The translations under genes and the position numbers were made by a program. From Clostridiaceae bacterium BL-3 (GTDB taxonomy: Bacteria > Bacillota > Clostridia > Clostridiales > Clostridiaceae), in the NCBI GenBank assembly GCA_902809985.1, contig CADDXC010000001.1:1612001-1676000 (forward strand): a stretch of 64,000 nucleotides of DNA. Reading direction: 5' to 3'. The notes under the pieces were generated by a model. The model searched no databases. It saw only the letters and a list, made by a program, of their open reading frames with translations, and was not told where the DNA came from. Positions 17,705-27,088 of this stretch are shown here, one piece after another (within the stretch, counting starts at the first letter, position 1; each line of letters starts with the position of its first letter).

Positions 17705-17739
17705 ATATAGTTGACTAATCAACTATATTATGCTATTGT
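17705..17739 (+). promoter_or_regulatory. MarR operator overlapping an extended -10 promoter
   Basis: ATATAGTTGA-CTAA-TCAACTATAT is a perfect inverted repeat (17705-17728). It covers the -35 TTGACT (17711-17716) of a promoter with a 17-base spacer and an extended -10, TGCTATTGT (hexamer 17734-17739). The MarR gene starts 27 bases later, so autorepression is the natural reading. Confidence 0.8.
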
Positions 17740-17766
17740 ATACTGTGGAAACAGGAAGGAGATATT

Positions 17767-18231
17767 ATGGACAGCAGTAATGTATCAGTCTTGATTAAAT
17801 TGACCAACAATATATACAGGTGTACACAAATGTATGTTGACAAAAGGCTTAAAAAATTCAACCTGACTACAGGTACATATCCCTATTTGCTCGTGCTAAA
17901 AAGATGTAAAGGCATAAACCAAAATGAACTGAGCAGGGAACTCAATATAGACAAGTCTCTTTGTTCCAGAACTGTTAAAAAGCTGATAGGGTTGAATTAT
18001 ATAAGGTTGGAGGAAAATAAAGAGGACATAAGGGCCCATAAATTATATATAACAAATAAAGCAGAAGACGTGATACCTAAAATCATTGAAATCATACAGG
18101 AATGGATTCATATTTTAGTAGAGGGAGCCGATGATCAGGAAACTGCAATTTCCATAGAATTTTTAAAACGAGTTTTGAATAATGGGACTATATATAGAGA
18201 AAAATGCTGTGAAAGGATGAATAAAATTTGA
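17767..18231 (+). CDS. MarR-family transcriptional regulator
   Basis: The 154-residue protein has the MarR winged helix: GINQNELSRELNIDKSLCSRTVKKL is the recognition part (about residues 54-78) and IRLEENKEDIRAHKLYIT the wing. A good GGAAGGAG precedes the ATG. Its stop overlaps the MFS start by 4 bases. Together with the palindrome over the promoter this is a classic self-repressed marR-efflux operon, probably induced by a toxic small molecule. Confidence 0.9.
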   Translation: MDSSNVSVLIKLTNNIYRCTQMYVDKRLKKFNLTTGTYPYLLVLKRCKGINQNELSRELNIDKSLCSRTVKKLIGLNYIRLEENKEDIRAHKLYITNKAEDVIPKIIEIIQEWIHILVEGADDQETAISIEFLKRVLNNGTIYREKCCERMNKI

Positions 18232-19667
18232 ATAATACTGACAAAGTGACATACAAGAGAAGGTGGATAATTCTGTTCACCGTTCTTTCTGCCACATTTA
18301 TGTCTACTTTAGACGGAAGCATTGTAAATGTGGCCTTGCCGGATATGTCTTTCAAACTGCACACACCTATGGCAGGCATTGAATGGGTTGTGACGGGATT
18401 TTTAATAGTTATTGCAGCCACTATTTTAATTTTTGGAAGACTAGGTGATATAAAGGGTAAGACCAGGGTATTCAGTTTTGGAGTAATACTGTTTGTCCTT
18501 GGTTCTTTTCTATGTGGTTTGAGCAATTCGCTTGTATTTTTAATAGCCGCCAGGTGCATACAGGCTGTTGGCGCCTCTGCAACCATGGCTACCAACCAGG
18601 GAATTATAACCCAGGTTTTTCCTCCCAATGAACGGGGCAGTGCACTGGGCATATTGGGAACATTTGTGGCCTTAGGTTCTATGGCAGGACCACCTCTAGG
18701 AGGTTTTATCGTTTCGGCTTTCAGCTGGAAATATATATTCTGGATAAACGTGCCTATAGGAATAGCCGTATTTATAATAGGTCTTAAGATATTTCCAAAA
18801 TCTCATAGAACAGATGAAAGCCTGGACGGAAAAGGTTCTCTTTTGTTTATGATATCCACTGTACTGTTATTTGGCGCCTTGGTTCAGGGACAGAGCACAG
18901 GATATAACAATCCAATTATGATCTCTGCATTCATAATATCTGCTATAACTTTCATCATATTTATTGTTATAGAGAGTAAAACGGAACTGCCCCTTCTGCA
19001 ATTAAACATTTTCCACAACAGCCTGTTTTCCATAAGCATAATCTGCGCTTTTATTTCATTTTGTGCCATAGGTGCCTCCAATATAATATTGCCCTTTTAT
19101 TTTCAGGATACAATGAAGCTCTCGCCGGCAGCCACAGGACTATTTATGATGGTATCACCTATAGTACTTTCTATAGTGGCACCTTTAAGCGGGCATATGT
19201 CAGATAAAATTGGTTCGGAAGTGCTCACATTATTGGGACTTTCCATTACCAGCCTAGGATTGTTTTTAATATCCACCATAAGTGAAATTTCACCCTTAAC
19301 TATGATAGTCATTTACATAATTATCATGACTATAGGGAACGGAATGTTCCAGTCACCTAACAACGTACTCGTTATGTCTACTGTATCAAAGGACAAACTT
19401 GGTATTGCAGGCAGCGTAAATGCACTTGTGAGAAATTTGGGATTTGTTGTCGGGACATCTCTTGCTACCCTCCTTCTATACAATAGAATGAGTCATAAAA
19501 TGGGATACAGAGTAATTGACTATATAAAGGGAAGAGATGATGTATTCATCTACGGGATGAAATATGTATATATATCTGCAGCTTTATTTTGTATTATAGG
19601 AGTATGTCTAACAGGTTTTAGACTCTATAACAATAGGATTAAAAGAAATCGTAGCAATATTAATTAG
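18228..19667 (+). CDS. DHA2-family MFS multidrug transporter (14 TM)
   Basis: The 479-residue protein begins at a TTG that overlaps the MarR stop (TTGA). It has about 14 hydrophobic spans. Motifs fit EmrB/QacA proteins: STLDGSIVNVALPDM in TM1, GRLGDIKGKTRVF (motif A), and GGFIVSAFSWKYIFWINVPIG in the TM5 region (motif C type). It is a proton-driven exporter of drugs or toxic metabolites, and its substrate is not predictable. Expression should be governed by the co-transcribed MarR repressor. Confidence 0.9.
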   Translation: MNNTDKVTYKRRWIILFTVLSATFMSTLDGSIVNVALPDMSFKLHTPMAGIEWVVTGFLIVIAATILIFGRLGDIKGKTRVFSFGVILFVLGSFLCGLSNSLVFLIAARCIQAVGASATMATNQGIITQVFPPNERGSALGILGTFVALGSMAGPPLGGFIVSAFSWKYIFWINVPIGIAVFIIGLKIFPKSHRTDESLDGKGSLLFMISTVLLFGALVQGQSTGYNNPIMISAFIISAITFIIFIVIESKTELPLLQLNIFHNSLFSISIICAFISFCAIGASNIILPFYFQDTMKLSPAATGLFMMVSPIVLSIVAPLSGHMSDKIGSEVLTLLGLSITSLGLFLISTISEISPLTMIVIYIIIMTIGNGMFQSPNNVLVMSTVSKDKLGIAGSVNALVRNLGFVVGTSLATLLLYNRMSHKMGYRVIDYIKGRDDVFIYGMKYVYISAALFCIIGVCLTGFRLYNNRIKRNRSNIN

Positions 19668-19695
19668 CTTAGATGATAACTTTCTCACAGGCAAA

Positions 19696-19731
19696 AGGGA
19701 CTGAGCAAATTTTTTGACTTGATCAGCCCCT
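19696..19731. repeat. Hairpin repeat, copy B
   Basis: Imperfect inverted repeat (AGGGACTGAGCAAAT, 6-base loop, ACTTGATCAGCCCCT; 12 of 15 pairs) just after the MFS stop. It matches copy A at 17196-17230 and the 15 bases beyond it (TTTATCTAG versus TTGTCCAG). It may terminate the marR-MFS transcript, although there is no T-tract. Confidence 0.6.
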
Positions 19732-19775
19732 GCTTGTCCAGGCAAATGCATGAAATATAACAGATATCTTATTAT

Positions 19776-19874
19776 TCATTTTTTTCCAGAAAATAATGTA
19801 ATAAATACAATTATCACCACTACAACACCACAGACACTTATTATACTGCACAATATGATTAAACTCTTTATCAT
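19776..19874 (-). CDS. Untracked 32-residue single-span membrane peptide
   Basis: A minus-strand ATG at 19874, preceded by AGGTGAATGG, opens a frame that reads MIKSLIILCSIISVCGVVVV and then IIVFITLFSGKK before TGA. That is a basic start, about 25 hydrophobic residues and a basic GKK end, the pattern of a real small membrane peptide. It sits alone between the MFS and the LysM-glycosidase genes, downstream of the latter on the same strand. The function is unknown. A hydrophobic toxin of a type I system is one possibility, though no antisense RNA was recognised. Confidence 0.5.
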   Translation of the reverse strand: MIKSLIILCSIISVCGVVVVIIVFITLFSGKK

Positions 19875-19940
19875 TTTTCCATTCACCTGTCTAATTATTT
19901 TATAACTTATAATCTTTCTTCTCCATACATTTTACCAGAT

Positions 19941-19990
19941 GAAGTACTGCAAAACCACTTTTTAAAGTAATTTTGCAGTACTTCTCTTTT
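19941..19990 (+). terminator. Intrinsic terminator-like hairpin
   Basis: GAAGTACTGCAAAA and TTTTGCAGTACTTC form a perfect 14-base arm pair followed on the plus strand by TCTTTTTT. It lies just beyond the stop of the LysM-glycosidase gene (20022, minus strand) and may serve transcripts from both sides. Confidence 0.7.
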
Positions 19991-20021
19991 TTATCATTTT
20001 GAATAAATCATTTTATAAAAG

Positions 20022-21425
20022 TTATATAATATCAAAATTATCTTGAAGCAAAGTCCAATTTTGCGGGAATGGGAAACCAAGAGCCCAGTAACTAATGCCT
20101 CTCAGCCTATAATCCTTAACCGTATCAAATTTTGCCTGGGCACTTCTTGCATCTTCGAACCACACCTGATGCTGCCTTCCCTGTTCATCGATATAGTTAT
20201 AAAAAGGTGTCTGGCTGACTGGATCAAATTGTATAGCCACTTGATATCTGACTGCCCTTGCCACAGCTTCCTGCATGCTAAAGGTCTCCGCCTCCATACC
20301 CGGTAGATGAGGAACAATCCAGTCCCTGGCGTAGAGTTGAAAACCAAATAAAATTTTTTCTCTCGGTATAACAGTGACTGCATAGTCAAGCACCTGTTTT
20401 ATTCTATTTAAAGGCGAAATAGCCTGTGGTGGTCCAAGCCTGTAGCCCCATTCATAAGTCATAAGTACAACAAAATCCACAATCCTTCCATGAGCCTCAT
20501 AATCATGGGCTTCATACAACAATCCCTGCTGTCCTGGCCCCGTCTTGGGAGCCAATGCAGTGGATACAAAAAAATTTTCCCTGTGAAGTCTTTCGACTGT
20601 GAGTTCAAGAAATGTATTGTAATTTTCTCTATCTGATGGAAGCACATTTTCAAAATCAATATTCACTCCTAAATACCCCTTATTTCTCATTATATCAAGT
20701 ATATTGGTGATAAGATTTTCTCTGATGCTCTCATTGGACAGAACCACATGTGCCAGGTTATGGCCAAGTTCCGTAGCTGTAAAATTTGTTATAGCCATCA
20801 TGGGAACTATATTTTCAGCATAGGCAGCATTTATTAGTGCAGAATCATCTATGGTCTCTAAGCTGCCATCCTCTCTGATTCTGTAAGCAAATGGGCTCAA
20901 ATAGGTTAGATAATCTCCCACTTCTCTTACAACATTAGAAGAATTTTCAGTAAAATCATAAATATAACCATTTACATATATAGAAGGTCTTTGCCTTGGA
21001 ATAACAATTACAGCTCCTGGGTATATAAGAGATGAATCCTGGATATTGTTTGTATTCATCAACCTTTCCAATGAAATACCGTATCTTTCAGCAATCTGCT
21101 CTAAAGTTTCTCCTTGTTTTATCTGATATCTGGTTGCAGGAATATATAATTGAAGCCCAGGATAAATATTTTGCGGATTGATTATCCTATTTGCATCTAC
21201 AATGGCCTGCACAGAAATTCCATAGTTTTGAGCAATCTGCCATAAGGATTCTCCTGTTTTTACAACATGAACAGTATCCTCCACAGGAATTATCAATGAC
21301 TGTCCAACAAGTAGACTGTTAGGATATTGAAGTCCATTAGCGCTGATCATTTGAGCAGTTGAAACATTATAATAATTTGATATTGTCCAAAGTGAATCCC
21401 CCGGTTTAACTACATAAATAAGCAC
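20022..21425 (-). CDS. Spore cortex N-acetylglucosaminidase, 3x LysM + GH18 (YaaH/SleL type)
   Basis: The 467-residue protein has three LysM repeats at the N-terminus (about 3-47, 52-96, 99-143; for example YVVKPGDSLWTISNYYNVS and VVKTGESLWQIAQNYGIS). A glycoside hydrolase 18 barrel follows, with GVNIDFENV carrying the catalytic Glu, FVVLMTYEWGY and a final ISYWALGFP strand. There is no signal peptide, as in YaaH/SleL spore enzymes. Such proteins bind peptidoglycan and cleave spore cortex fragments at germination. The gene is monocistronic. Confidence 0.9.
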   Translation of the reverse strand: MLIYVVKPGDSLWTISNYYNVSTAQMISANGLQYPNSLLVGQSLIIPVEDTVHVVKTGESLWQIAQNYGISVQAIVDANRIINPQNIYPGLQLYIPATRYQIKQGETLEQIAERYGISLERLMNTNNIQDSSLIYPGAVIVIPRQRPSIYVNGYIYDFTENSSNVVREVGDYLTYLSPFAYRIREDGSLETIDDSALINAAYAENIVPMMAITNFTATELGHNLAHVVLSNESIRENLITNILDIMRNKGYLGVNIDFENVLPSDRENYNTFLELTVERLHRENFFVSTALAPKTGPGQQGLLYEAHDYEAHGRIVDFVVLMTYEWGYRLGPPQAISPLNRIKQVLDYAVTVIPREKILFGFQLYARDWIVPHLPGMEAETFSMQEAVARAVRYQVAIQFDPVSQTPFYNYIDEQGRQHQVWFEDARSAQAKFDTVKDYRLRGISYWALGFPFPQNWTLLQDNFDII

Positions 21426-21498
21426 AAAAAGCCTCCTATTATCACTTCATATATTAATTTATGTAGATAATCCAGAAAAAGTTCTTATAATAACTCAA

Positions 21499-22677
21499 TC
21501 AATTCTTCAAAAAATCCAGGGCTGTTTGAGCATAAACAGAGGACCCCACGACAAGACAATTTTCATCGACAATAAAATGATTGGAATGCTGAGAATACAT
21601 CCACCCTTTCTCCTTGTTTCCTCCACCAAGTATCATAAAAGTCCCAGGTACTTTCTCAAGGTAGGTTGAAAAATCTTCAGAGCCCATGACGGGCGGTATT
21701 TGAATTACATTTTCTTCTCCTATTACTTTGACTACAGACTTTTTAACCAGCTCAGTAGAATCAGTCTCATTAATCGTAGGGCTGCAGCCATTTTTATATT
21801 CAAATTCAGCCTTGCAGCCATAGGCATCACATACATTGTCTATCATTCTTTTCATCCATTTAGGTATCATTTTTCTGGAATAATCTGAAAATGCCCTGTT
21901 TGCTCCAGTCATTTGAACTTTTCCAGGAACAACATTGAATCTCTCCCCTGCTTTTACAGTTCCCACATTTATAACTATGGGATTCCTGGCATCATTGAAT
22001 CTGCTGACAATGGTCTGGAATCCTTCCATGATGGCTACTGCACAGGGCATTGCATCCACTCCCTGCCAGGGTGAAGAACCATGGCATGATTTCCCCTCTA
22101 TAGTAAGATTCCATACATCTATAGAAGCCATTAGAGGTCCTTTTTGAACTACTACTTTTCCGGTTTCAATCAATCCAAAAGTATGCATGCCAACAATCAT
22201 ATCCACCTTTGGATTTTCAAGAACTCCATGTTCTATCATATATGCAGCACCAGCTCCAGCTTCCTCTGCAGGCTGAAAGATGAACTTGACACTTCCCGAC
22301 AACTCATCTTTTAAATCAGATAATATTTTTGCGGCCCCCAGGAGTTCTGTGATATGTGTATCATGTCCACAGGCATGCATATAGCCCGGATTTTTTGAAC
22401 TGTATGGGAGCCCTGTATCCTCTGTAACTGACAATGCATCGATATCAGCCCTAAGTCCAATGACCCTGCCTTGCCTTTTACCTTCCAATAGTCCAATTAC
22501 TCCAGTTTTTCCCGTAAGTACTGTTTTTATACCCATTTTACTGAGTTTCTCAGCAATAATTTTTGAGGTCTTCACTTCTTCAAAAGAAGGTTCAGGATGC
22601 ATGTGAAAATCCCTTCTGAGGTCCACCATCCAGGGTTTAATTTTTTGAGCTTCTTCCATGATGGCCATTTTTATCAT
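21499..22677 (-). CDS. M20D amidohydrolase (AbgA/hippurate hydrolase type)
   Basis: The 392-residue protein shows LRRDFHMHPEPSFEE at the N-terminus, GLRADIDALSV, the metal-binding HACGHDTH segment, FIFQPAEEAGAGA with the catalytic Glu, and GSEDFSTYLEKVPG. This is the M20D family, which removes acyl or aminobenzoyl groups from amino acids, or acts on small peptides. The ATG at 22677 overlaps the stop of the upstream amidohydrolase gene (ATGA); an ATG at 22668 is also possible. It is the last gene of the Dpp-type importer operon, so it probably processes an imported N-acyl amino acid or dipeptide. Confidence 0.85.
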   Translation of the reverse strand: MIKMAIMEEAQKIKPWMVDLRRDFHMHPEPSFEEVKTSKIIAEKLSKMGIKTVLTGKTGVIGLLEGKRQGRVIGLRADIDALSVTEDTGLPYSSKNPGYMHACGHDTHITELLGAAKILSDLKDELSGSVKFIFQPAEEAGAGAAYMIEHGVLENPKVDMIVGMHTFGLIETGKVVVQKGPLMASIDVWNLTIEGKSCHGSSPWQGVDAMPCAVAIMEGFQTIVSRFNDARNPIVINVGTVKAGERFNVVPGKVQMTGANRAFSDYSRKMIPKWMKRMIDNVCDAYGCKAEFEYKNGCSPTINETDSTELVKKSVVKVIGEENVIQIPPVMGSEDFSTYLEKVPGTFMILGGGNKEKGWMYSQHSNHFIVDENCLVVGSSVYAQTALDFLKN

Positions 22678-24137
22678 CTCCGAACTAGATAATTCTCATT
22701 AAAACTTTGACGATTCTTTTTATTTAAAGAAGGTTTAATATTTGGAGGTATGGGGCATATATATTTTTCTCCGTGAAGTCTTTCTTTTAATTCTCTTTTA
22801 GCTTTATCAATTAGCTCAGGTTTTTCAAATAGCTCCAATGCAGAAAGTGCCATAACTTTTCCTGCCATCAGCATACTTTTGTGACAAAACTCGGCTTTTA
22901 CCTGAGCTACCACCTGCCAGGAATGTCCCGGTGTTCCAAATGCATAACAGGCTGTAAAACACTGTGCTGTGGGTACAACCCAGCTCACATCACTCACATC
23001 TGAAGAGGCATGAATTATATTCTGGCTCTCTCTATAAGGTATAATAAAATCCGCAATAGCTTTTTTTCTCAATTTGTCTTTGAGTTTATCATCCAGGGAG
23101 ACGGGAAAATAATTTTTCTGCTCTTCTGTCAACGTACTTCTTATGGCTTCAGCATATTTGAGATCTTTTTCGTCTGGGACAACAGGTCCTATTTCCAGCA
23201 TCTTTTCATACATTATCTTGCTTAAAGTGCTGTTTATGATGAGATTTGAAAGAGCATTGTCAAAAATCACTTTCACTCTGGTACCTGTCATAAGTGCGGC
23301 TCCTCTGGCAATACTTTTAATTCTCTCGTAAATATCCTTTGTCTGGCCCACTTTAGGTGCTCTCACCAGATAAAGTACTTCTGCATAGGATTGTACAACA
23401 TTAGGTGAAGATCCGCCGCTGTTTGTGATGGCATAGTGTATCCTGGCGTCCTGAATTACATGTTCTCTCAAATAATTTACGCCTATATCCATAAGCTCTA
23501 CTGCATCCAGTGCACTTCTTCCAAGGTGGGGACAGTCGGCCGCGTGGGAACTTACACCATAAAATCTGAAATAAGCTTCTATATTAGCAGTCATACTGCT
23601 GCCCAGTACTGTATTTATGCTTTGTGGATGCCATCCAAAGACTGCATCCACTCCATCAAATACTTTCTCACGAACCATATAGGTTTTACCTGAGCCACCC
23701 TCTTCTGCAGGGCATCCAAAATAACATATAGTCCCGCTCATATTGTGCTTCTTAAGATAATCTTTAACTGCCACTGCAGCCGCTAGAGAGCCCGCCCCCA
23801 GTGCATTGTGTCCACATCCATGTCCATTTCCATTTTCAACTATGGGTTCCTTTGTGGCAATTTTTCCTCCTTGACTTAAATTGTACAGTGCATCATATTC
23901 GCCCAGGATTCCGATTACCGGACTGCCACTACCGTAAACCGCTTTAAATGCAGTGTCAATTCCCGCTGCATTTCTATGAACTGTAAAACCTTCTTTTTCA
24001 AGCACATTACATAAAAGCTGGCAGGATTTAAATTCTCTAAAGCTGTTTTCAGCAAATTCCCATATTCTATCACTTACATCAATAAATAAATTCCTTTTTT
24101 CTTCTACAATATCTATTATTTCATCTTTATTTGCCAT
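22674..24137 (-). CDS. M20-family amidohydrolase (AbgB type)
   Basis: The 487-residue protein contains GILGEYDALYNLSQGG, GHGCGHNALGAG with metal ligands, CPAEEGGSGKTYM with the catalytic Glu, and a late HASSDVSDVSWVVP segment. These are features of AbgB, the p-aminobenzoyl-glutamate hydrolase subunit, and related peptidases. The ATG at 24137 has GTGAGG 9 bases upstream; an in-frame GTG at 24152 is less well placed. It lies between the permease genes and the M20D gene. The AbgA-like/AbgB-like pair may form a heteromer, as in the E. coli abg locus, though here it is fed by a Dpp-class ABC importer instead of AbgT. Confidence 0.83.
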   Translation of the reverse strand: MANKDEIIDIVEEKRNLFIDVSDRIWEFAENSFREFKSCQLLCNVLEKEGFTVHRNAAGIDTAFKAVYGSGSPVIGILGEYDALYNLSQGGKIATKEPIVENGNGHGCGHNALGAGSLAAAVAVKDYLKKHNMSGTICYFGCPAEEGGSGKTYMVREKVFDGVDAVFGWHPQSINTVLGSSMTANIEAYFRFYGVSSHAADCPHLGRSALDAVELMDIGVNYLREHVIQDARIHYAITNSGGSSPNVVQSYAEVLYLVRAPKVGQTKDIYERIKSIARGAALMTGTRVKVIFDNALSNLIINSTLSKIMYEKMLEIGPVVPDEKDLKYAEAIRSTLTEEQKNYFPVSLDDKLKDKLRKKAIADFIIPYRESQNIIHASSDVSDVSWVVPTAQCFTACYAFGTPGHSWQVVAQVKAEFCHKSMLMAGKVMALSALELFEKPELIDKAKRELKERLHGEKYICPIPPNIKPSLNKKNRQSFNENYLVRR

Positions 24138-24166
24138 AAAATTATGCCTCACTTCTTAAAAATTAG

Positions 24167-25078
24167 TTATCTTTCATTTGTCGGATCAAAGGCATCTCTC
24201 AACCCATCACCAATGAAGTTAAATGCTAAAACAGTAATTACAATCATAATTCCTGGTGGAAACCAAAGCCATGGTTTTGTAGTCAAAACCGTAATAGCCT
24301 GGGCATCTGTAAGCATATTTCCCCAGCTTGCTGTAGGAGGCTGTACTCCCATACCTAGAAAGCTAAGTGAAGCTTCATATATAATAGCCCTGGCAATTCC
24401 GAAAGTGGCATTTACAAGTATTGGCGCCATAGTATTCGGAAGTATATGAGAAAACAATATTCTAGGGGTACTAAACCCCAGTGCTACAGAAGATCTTACA
24501 TAATCCATTTCTTTGATTGAAAGTACATTTCCTCTTACCAAACGTGCTACACTAGGCCATCCAAGAAAACCCAAAACCCATATAATATTCCAAAGGCCCG
24601 GACCCACAATGCTCACTACAACCAATATGAGCATCATCTGGGGAAATGACATGAAAATATCTGTTATACGCATGATAATCATATCTACCTTTCCACCAAA
24701 ATATCCTGATATAAGTCCGAGAACTGTACCTATGCCCACACTTAAAATCACTGTTCCAATACCAACAACGAGAGAAACACGTGCAGCATATATAAGACGG
24801 CTCATCACATCTCTTCCTACCTGATCAGTTCCAAGGATATGTCCTGCAGAAGGTGAGGCACCAAAAGAATTCTCTACGGCATACGGGCTTTGTGGAGCCA
24901 ACAATGGAGCAGCTACTGCAATTACAGCTAATATTGCTATAAATATAACTCCGGTTACAGCCATTTTATGTTTCTTAAAACGCTTTAGAATCAAGCGCGC
25001 ATAATTTTCACTAGATTCGGTGGCCTCAATAGCTAAATCGCTTGAACCATTTTTTAATTCCGCTTCCATTTTGCTCAT
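24167..25078 (-). CDS. Dipeptide/oligopeptide ABC permease (DppC/OppC type)
   Basis: The 303-residue protein has a long cytosolic N-terminus, a first span (MAVTGVIFIAILAVIAVAAP), the OppC landmark HILGTDQVGRDVMSRL, and the EAA loop ALGFSTPRILFSHILPN. It pairs with the DppB-type permease 12 bases upstream to form the pore of the importer encoded from 24.2 to 29.8 kb. Confidence 0.9.
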   Translation of the reverse strand: MSKMEAELKNGSSDLAIEATESSENYARLILKRFKKHKMAVTGVIFIAILAVIAVAAPLLAPQSPYAVENSFGASPSAGHILGTDQVGRDVMSRLIYAARVSLVVGIGTVILSVGIGTVLGLISGYFGGKVDMIIMRITDIFMSFPQMMLILVVVSIVGPGLWNIIWVLGFLGWPSVARLVRGNVLSIKEMDYVRSSVALGFSTPRILFSHILPNTMAPILVNATFGIARAIIYEASLSFLGMGVQPPTASWGNMLTDAQAITVLTTKPWLWFPPGIMIVITVLAFNFIGDGLRDAFDPTNER

Positions 25079-25090
25079 AATATTAACCTC

Positions 25091-26041
25091 CTAGTTATAT
25101 CTAATACGCGGATCAACAATAGAATATATAACATCAATTAATAGATTTGCTACTATAACAACTACTGAACCAAATAGAATAAGACCCATTAAAGTAGTAT
25201 AATCACGACTCATTACAGAGGCTATAGTGAGCTGCCCTATCCCCGGCCACTGAAATATCTGTTCAGTAACTACAGCTCCTCCTAATAAAGTTACAATTTC
25301 TACACCCGTTATAGTTATAACAGGCAGTATTGCATTTTTAAAAGCATGTTTGTTTATAACTATAGATTCCTTTAGGCCCTTTGATCTTGCAGTACGAAGA
25401 TAATCCTGATTCAGCACTTCAAGCATACTGGAGCGTACATATCTTACAAGTGTTCCCGCTTCATTTACTCCAAGGACAACAGCAGGTAATATCAAATGCC
25501 TCAGTCTGTCCACAAAACCATTATCCTGTCCCAGTGTTATCATGCCTCCAGAAGGCAATAATTTTAACTTCAATGAAAAAATATATATAAATACAAGACC
25601 TAGAAAAAAAGTTGGAACTGATATTCCAATAAGTGATCCTGTTGTAGAAATATAATCTAATTTTGAATACTGTTTAGTAGCACTCAATACTCCAAGTGGA
25701 ATGGCAATGACAAATCCAATGAGAAGTGCAGCCCCCATGAGAACAAAAGTAGGAAGTATTCTCTGACCAATTAATTCGGATACAGGTTGGAAAGATGTCA
25801 TTGAATACCCTAAATTCCCATGAAGCACATTTCCTAACCAAGCTAAATACCTGGCATACAACGGTCCATTTAAGCCAAGTGCAGCTTTTCTAGCCGCAAT
25901 ATCAGCTGCTGTGAGATTTGGATCAACCATTTTGTCCAGCGGACTGCCTGGTGCCATATTTATAATTACAAAACTTATTATAGTTACACCAACTAATACT
26001 GGAATACTTATCAATATTCTTCGTAAAATATAGTTACCCAT
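25091..26041 (-). CDS. Dipeptide/oligopeptide ABC permease (DppB/OppB type)
   Basis: The 316-residue protein begins MGNYILRRILISIPVLVGVT with MAPGSPLDKM after the first span, as in OppB. The EAA loop reads RTARSKGLKESIVINKHAFKN. It is followed after 12 bases by its partner permease gene and preceded by the two ATPase genes. Confidence 0.9.
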   Translation of the reverse strand: MGNYILRRILISIPVLVGVTIISFVIINMAPGSPLDKMVDPNLTAADIAARKAALGLNGPLYARYLAWLGNVLHGNLGYSMTSFQPVSELIGQRILPTFVLMGAALLIGFVIAIPLGVLSATKQYSKLDYISTTGSLIGISVPTFFLGLVFIYIFSLKLKLLPSGGMITLGQDNGFVDRLRHLILPAVVLGVNEAGTLVRYVRSSMLEVLNQDYLRTARSKGLKESIVINKHAFKNAILPVITITGVEIVTLLGGAVVTEQIFQWPGIGQLTIASVMSRDYTTLMGLILFGSVVVIVANLLIDVIYSIVDPRIRYN

Positions 26042-26068
26042 TTAAAAGTCCTCCTTAAATAACATTAG

Positions 26069-27085
26069 CTAAAAACTATCTTGAAAAAAGCAAGCCGACA
26101 GATGTTTCCCATCTGCCCCTTCTACTTGTTTTAACTCCGGTATGTCCTTATCGCATAAATTTTTCTTGGCAAATTTACACCTGGTATGAAATCTACATCC
26201 CTGTGGTGGATTAGCTGGACTAGGTACATCCCCTTCCAATATGACTCTCTCTTTGTTTCTCATATGTGGATTAGGTACTGGATAGGCACTTAAAAGTGCC
26301 TTAGTATAAGGATGTCTGGGATTTTTAAAAATTTCATCCGTGCTTGCAAGTTCTACAATTTTTCCCAAATACATAACTGCAATTCTATCACTTATATATT
26401 TTACTGCCCCTAATCCATGAGCTATAAAAAGATAGGTGAGATTTAATCTCTTCTGCAAGTCTTTTAAAAGATTTAACACTTGTGCCTGAGTAGACACATC
26501 AAGTGCAGATACAGGTTCATCACAGACGATGAGCTTGGGTCTCAGTGCAAGAGCCCTTGCAATACCCACACGCTGTCTCTGGCCCCCAGAAAATTGATTT
26601 GGATATCTGTTTTTAAAATTTTTGGGAAGCTCTACCTCATCCAAGAGCTTGTCAATTTCCTCAGATATTTTGTCTTCAGGAACAATTTTATGAACTTTAA
26701 GAGGTTCCGCCAGTATATCATAGACACGTTTTTTAGGGTTCAGCGAAGAATATGGATCTTGAAATATCATTTGTAAATCGGTGCGAATACTGCTCATGCG
26801 TTTATTGGAATACCCTGCAATATCTTCATTATTAAAAACTATACTTCCTTCAGTGGGATTTTCAAGTCTTACAATTGTACGTCCCATCGAAGATTTTCCG
26901 CATCCTGATTCTCCCACAAGTCCCAAAGTCTCCCCTTGATATATTTCCAAATCCACACCATCTACTGCCTTTATATATCCAACTGTCTTGGATAAAATGC
27001 CCCTTTTTATAGGGTAATAGGTCTTCAATTTTTTAATGGAAAGCAAAGGCACTGGTGCTGCCTGTTTCTCTATGTCTTTAATCAT
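26069..27085 (-). CDS. Dipeptide/oligopeptide ABC ATPase (DppF/OppF type)
   Basis: The 338-residue protein has Walker A GESGCGKSSMG, signature FSGGQRQRVGIARAL and Walker B LIVCDEPVSALD. The C-terminal oligopeptide tail has cysteines (CRFHTRCKFAKKNLCDKD). The switch region reads FIAHGLGAVKYIS, where the family normally has HDL; the Gly in place of Asp is a mild deviation. It begins 3 bases after the stop of the partner ATPase. Confidence 0.9.
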   Translation of the reverse strand: MIKDIEKQAAPVPLLSIKKLKTYYPIKRGILSKTVGYIKAVDGVDLEIYQGETLGLVGESGCGKSSMGRTIVRLENPTEGSIVFNNEDIAGYSNKRMSSIRTDLQMIFQDPYSSLNPKKRVYDILAEPLKVHKIVPEDKISEEIDKLLDEVELPKNFKNRYPNQFSGGQRQRVGIARALALRPKLIVCDEPVSALDVSTQAQVLNLLKDLQKRLNLTYLFIAHGLGAVKYISDRIAVMYLGKIVELASTDEIFKNPRHPYTKALLSAYPVPNPHMRNKERVILEGDVPSPANPPQGCRFHTRCKFAKKNLCDKDIPELKQVEGADGKHLSACFFQDSF

Positions 27086-27088
27086 AAG

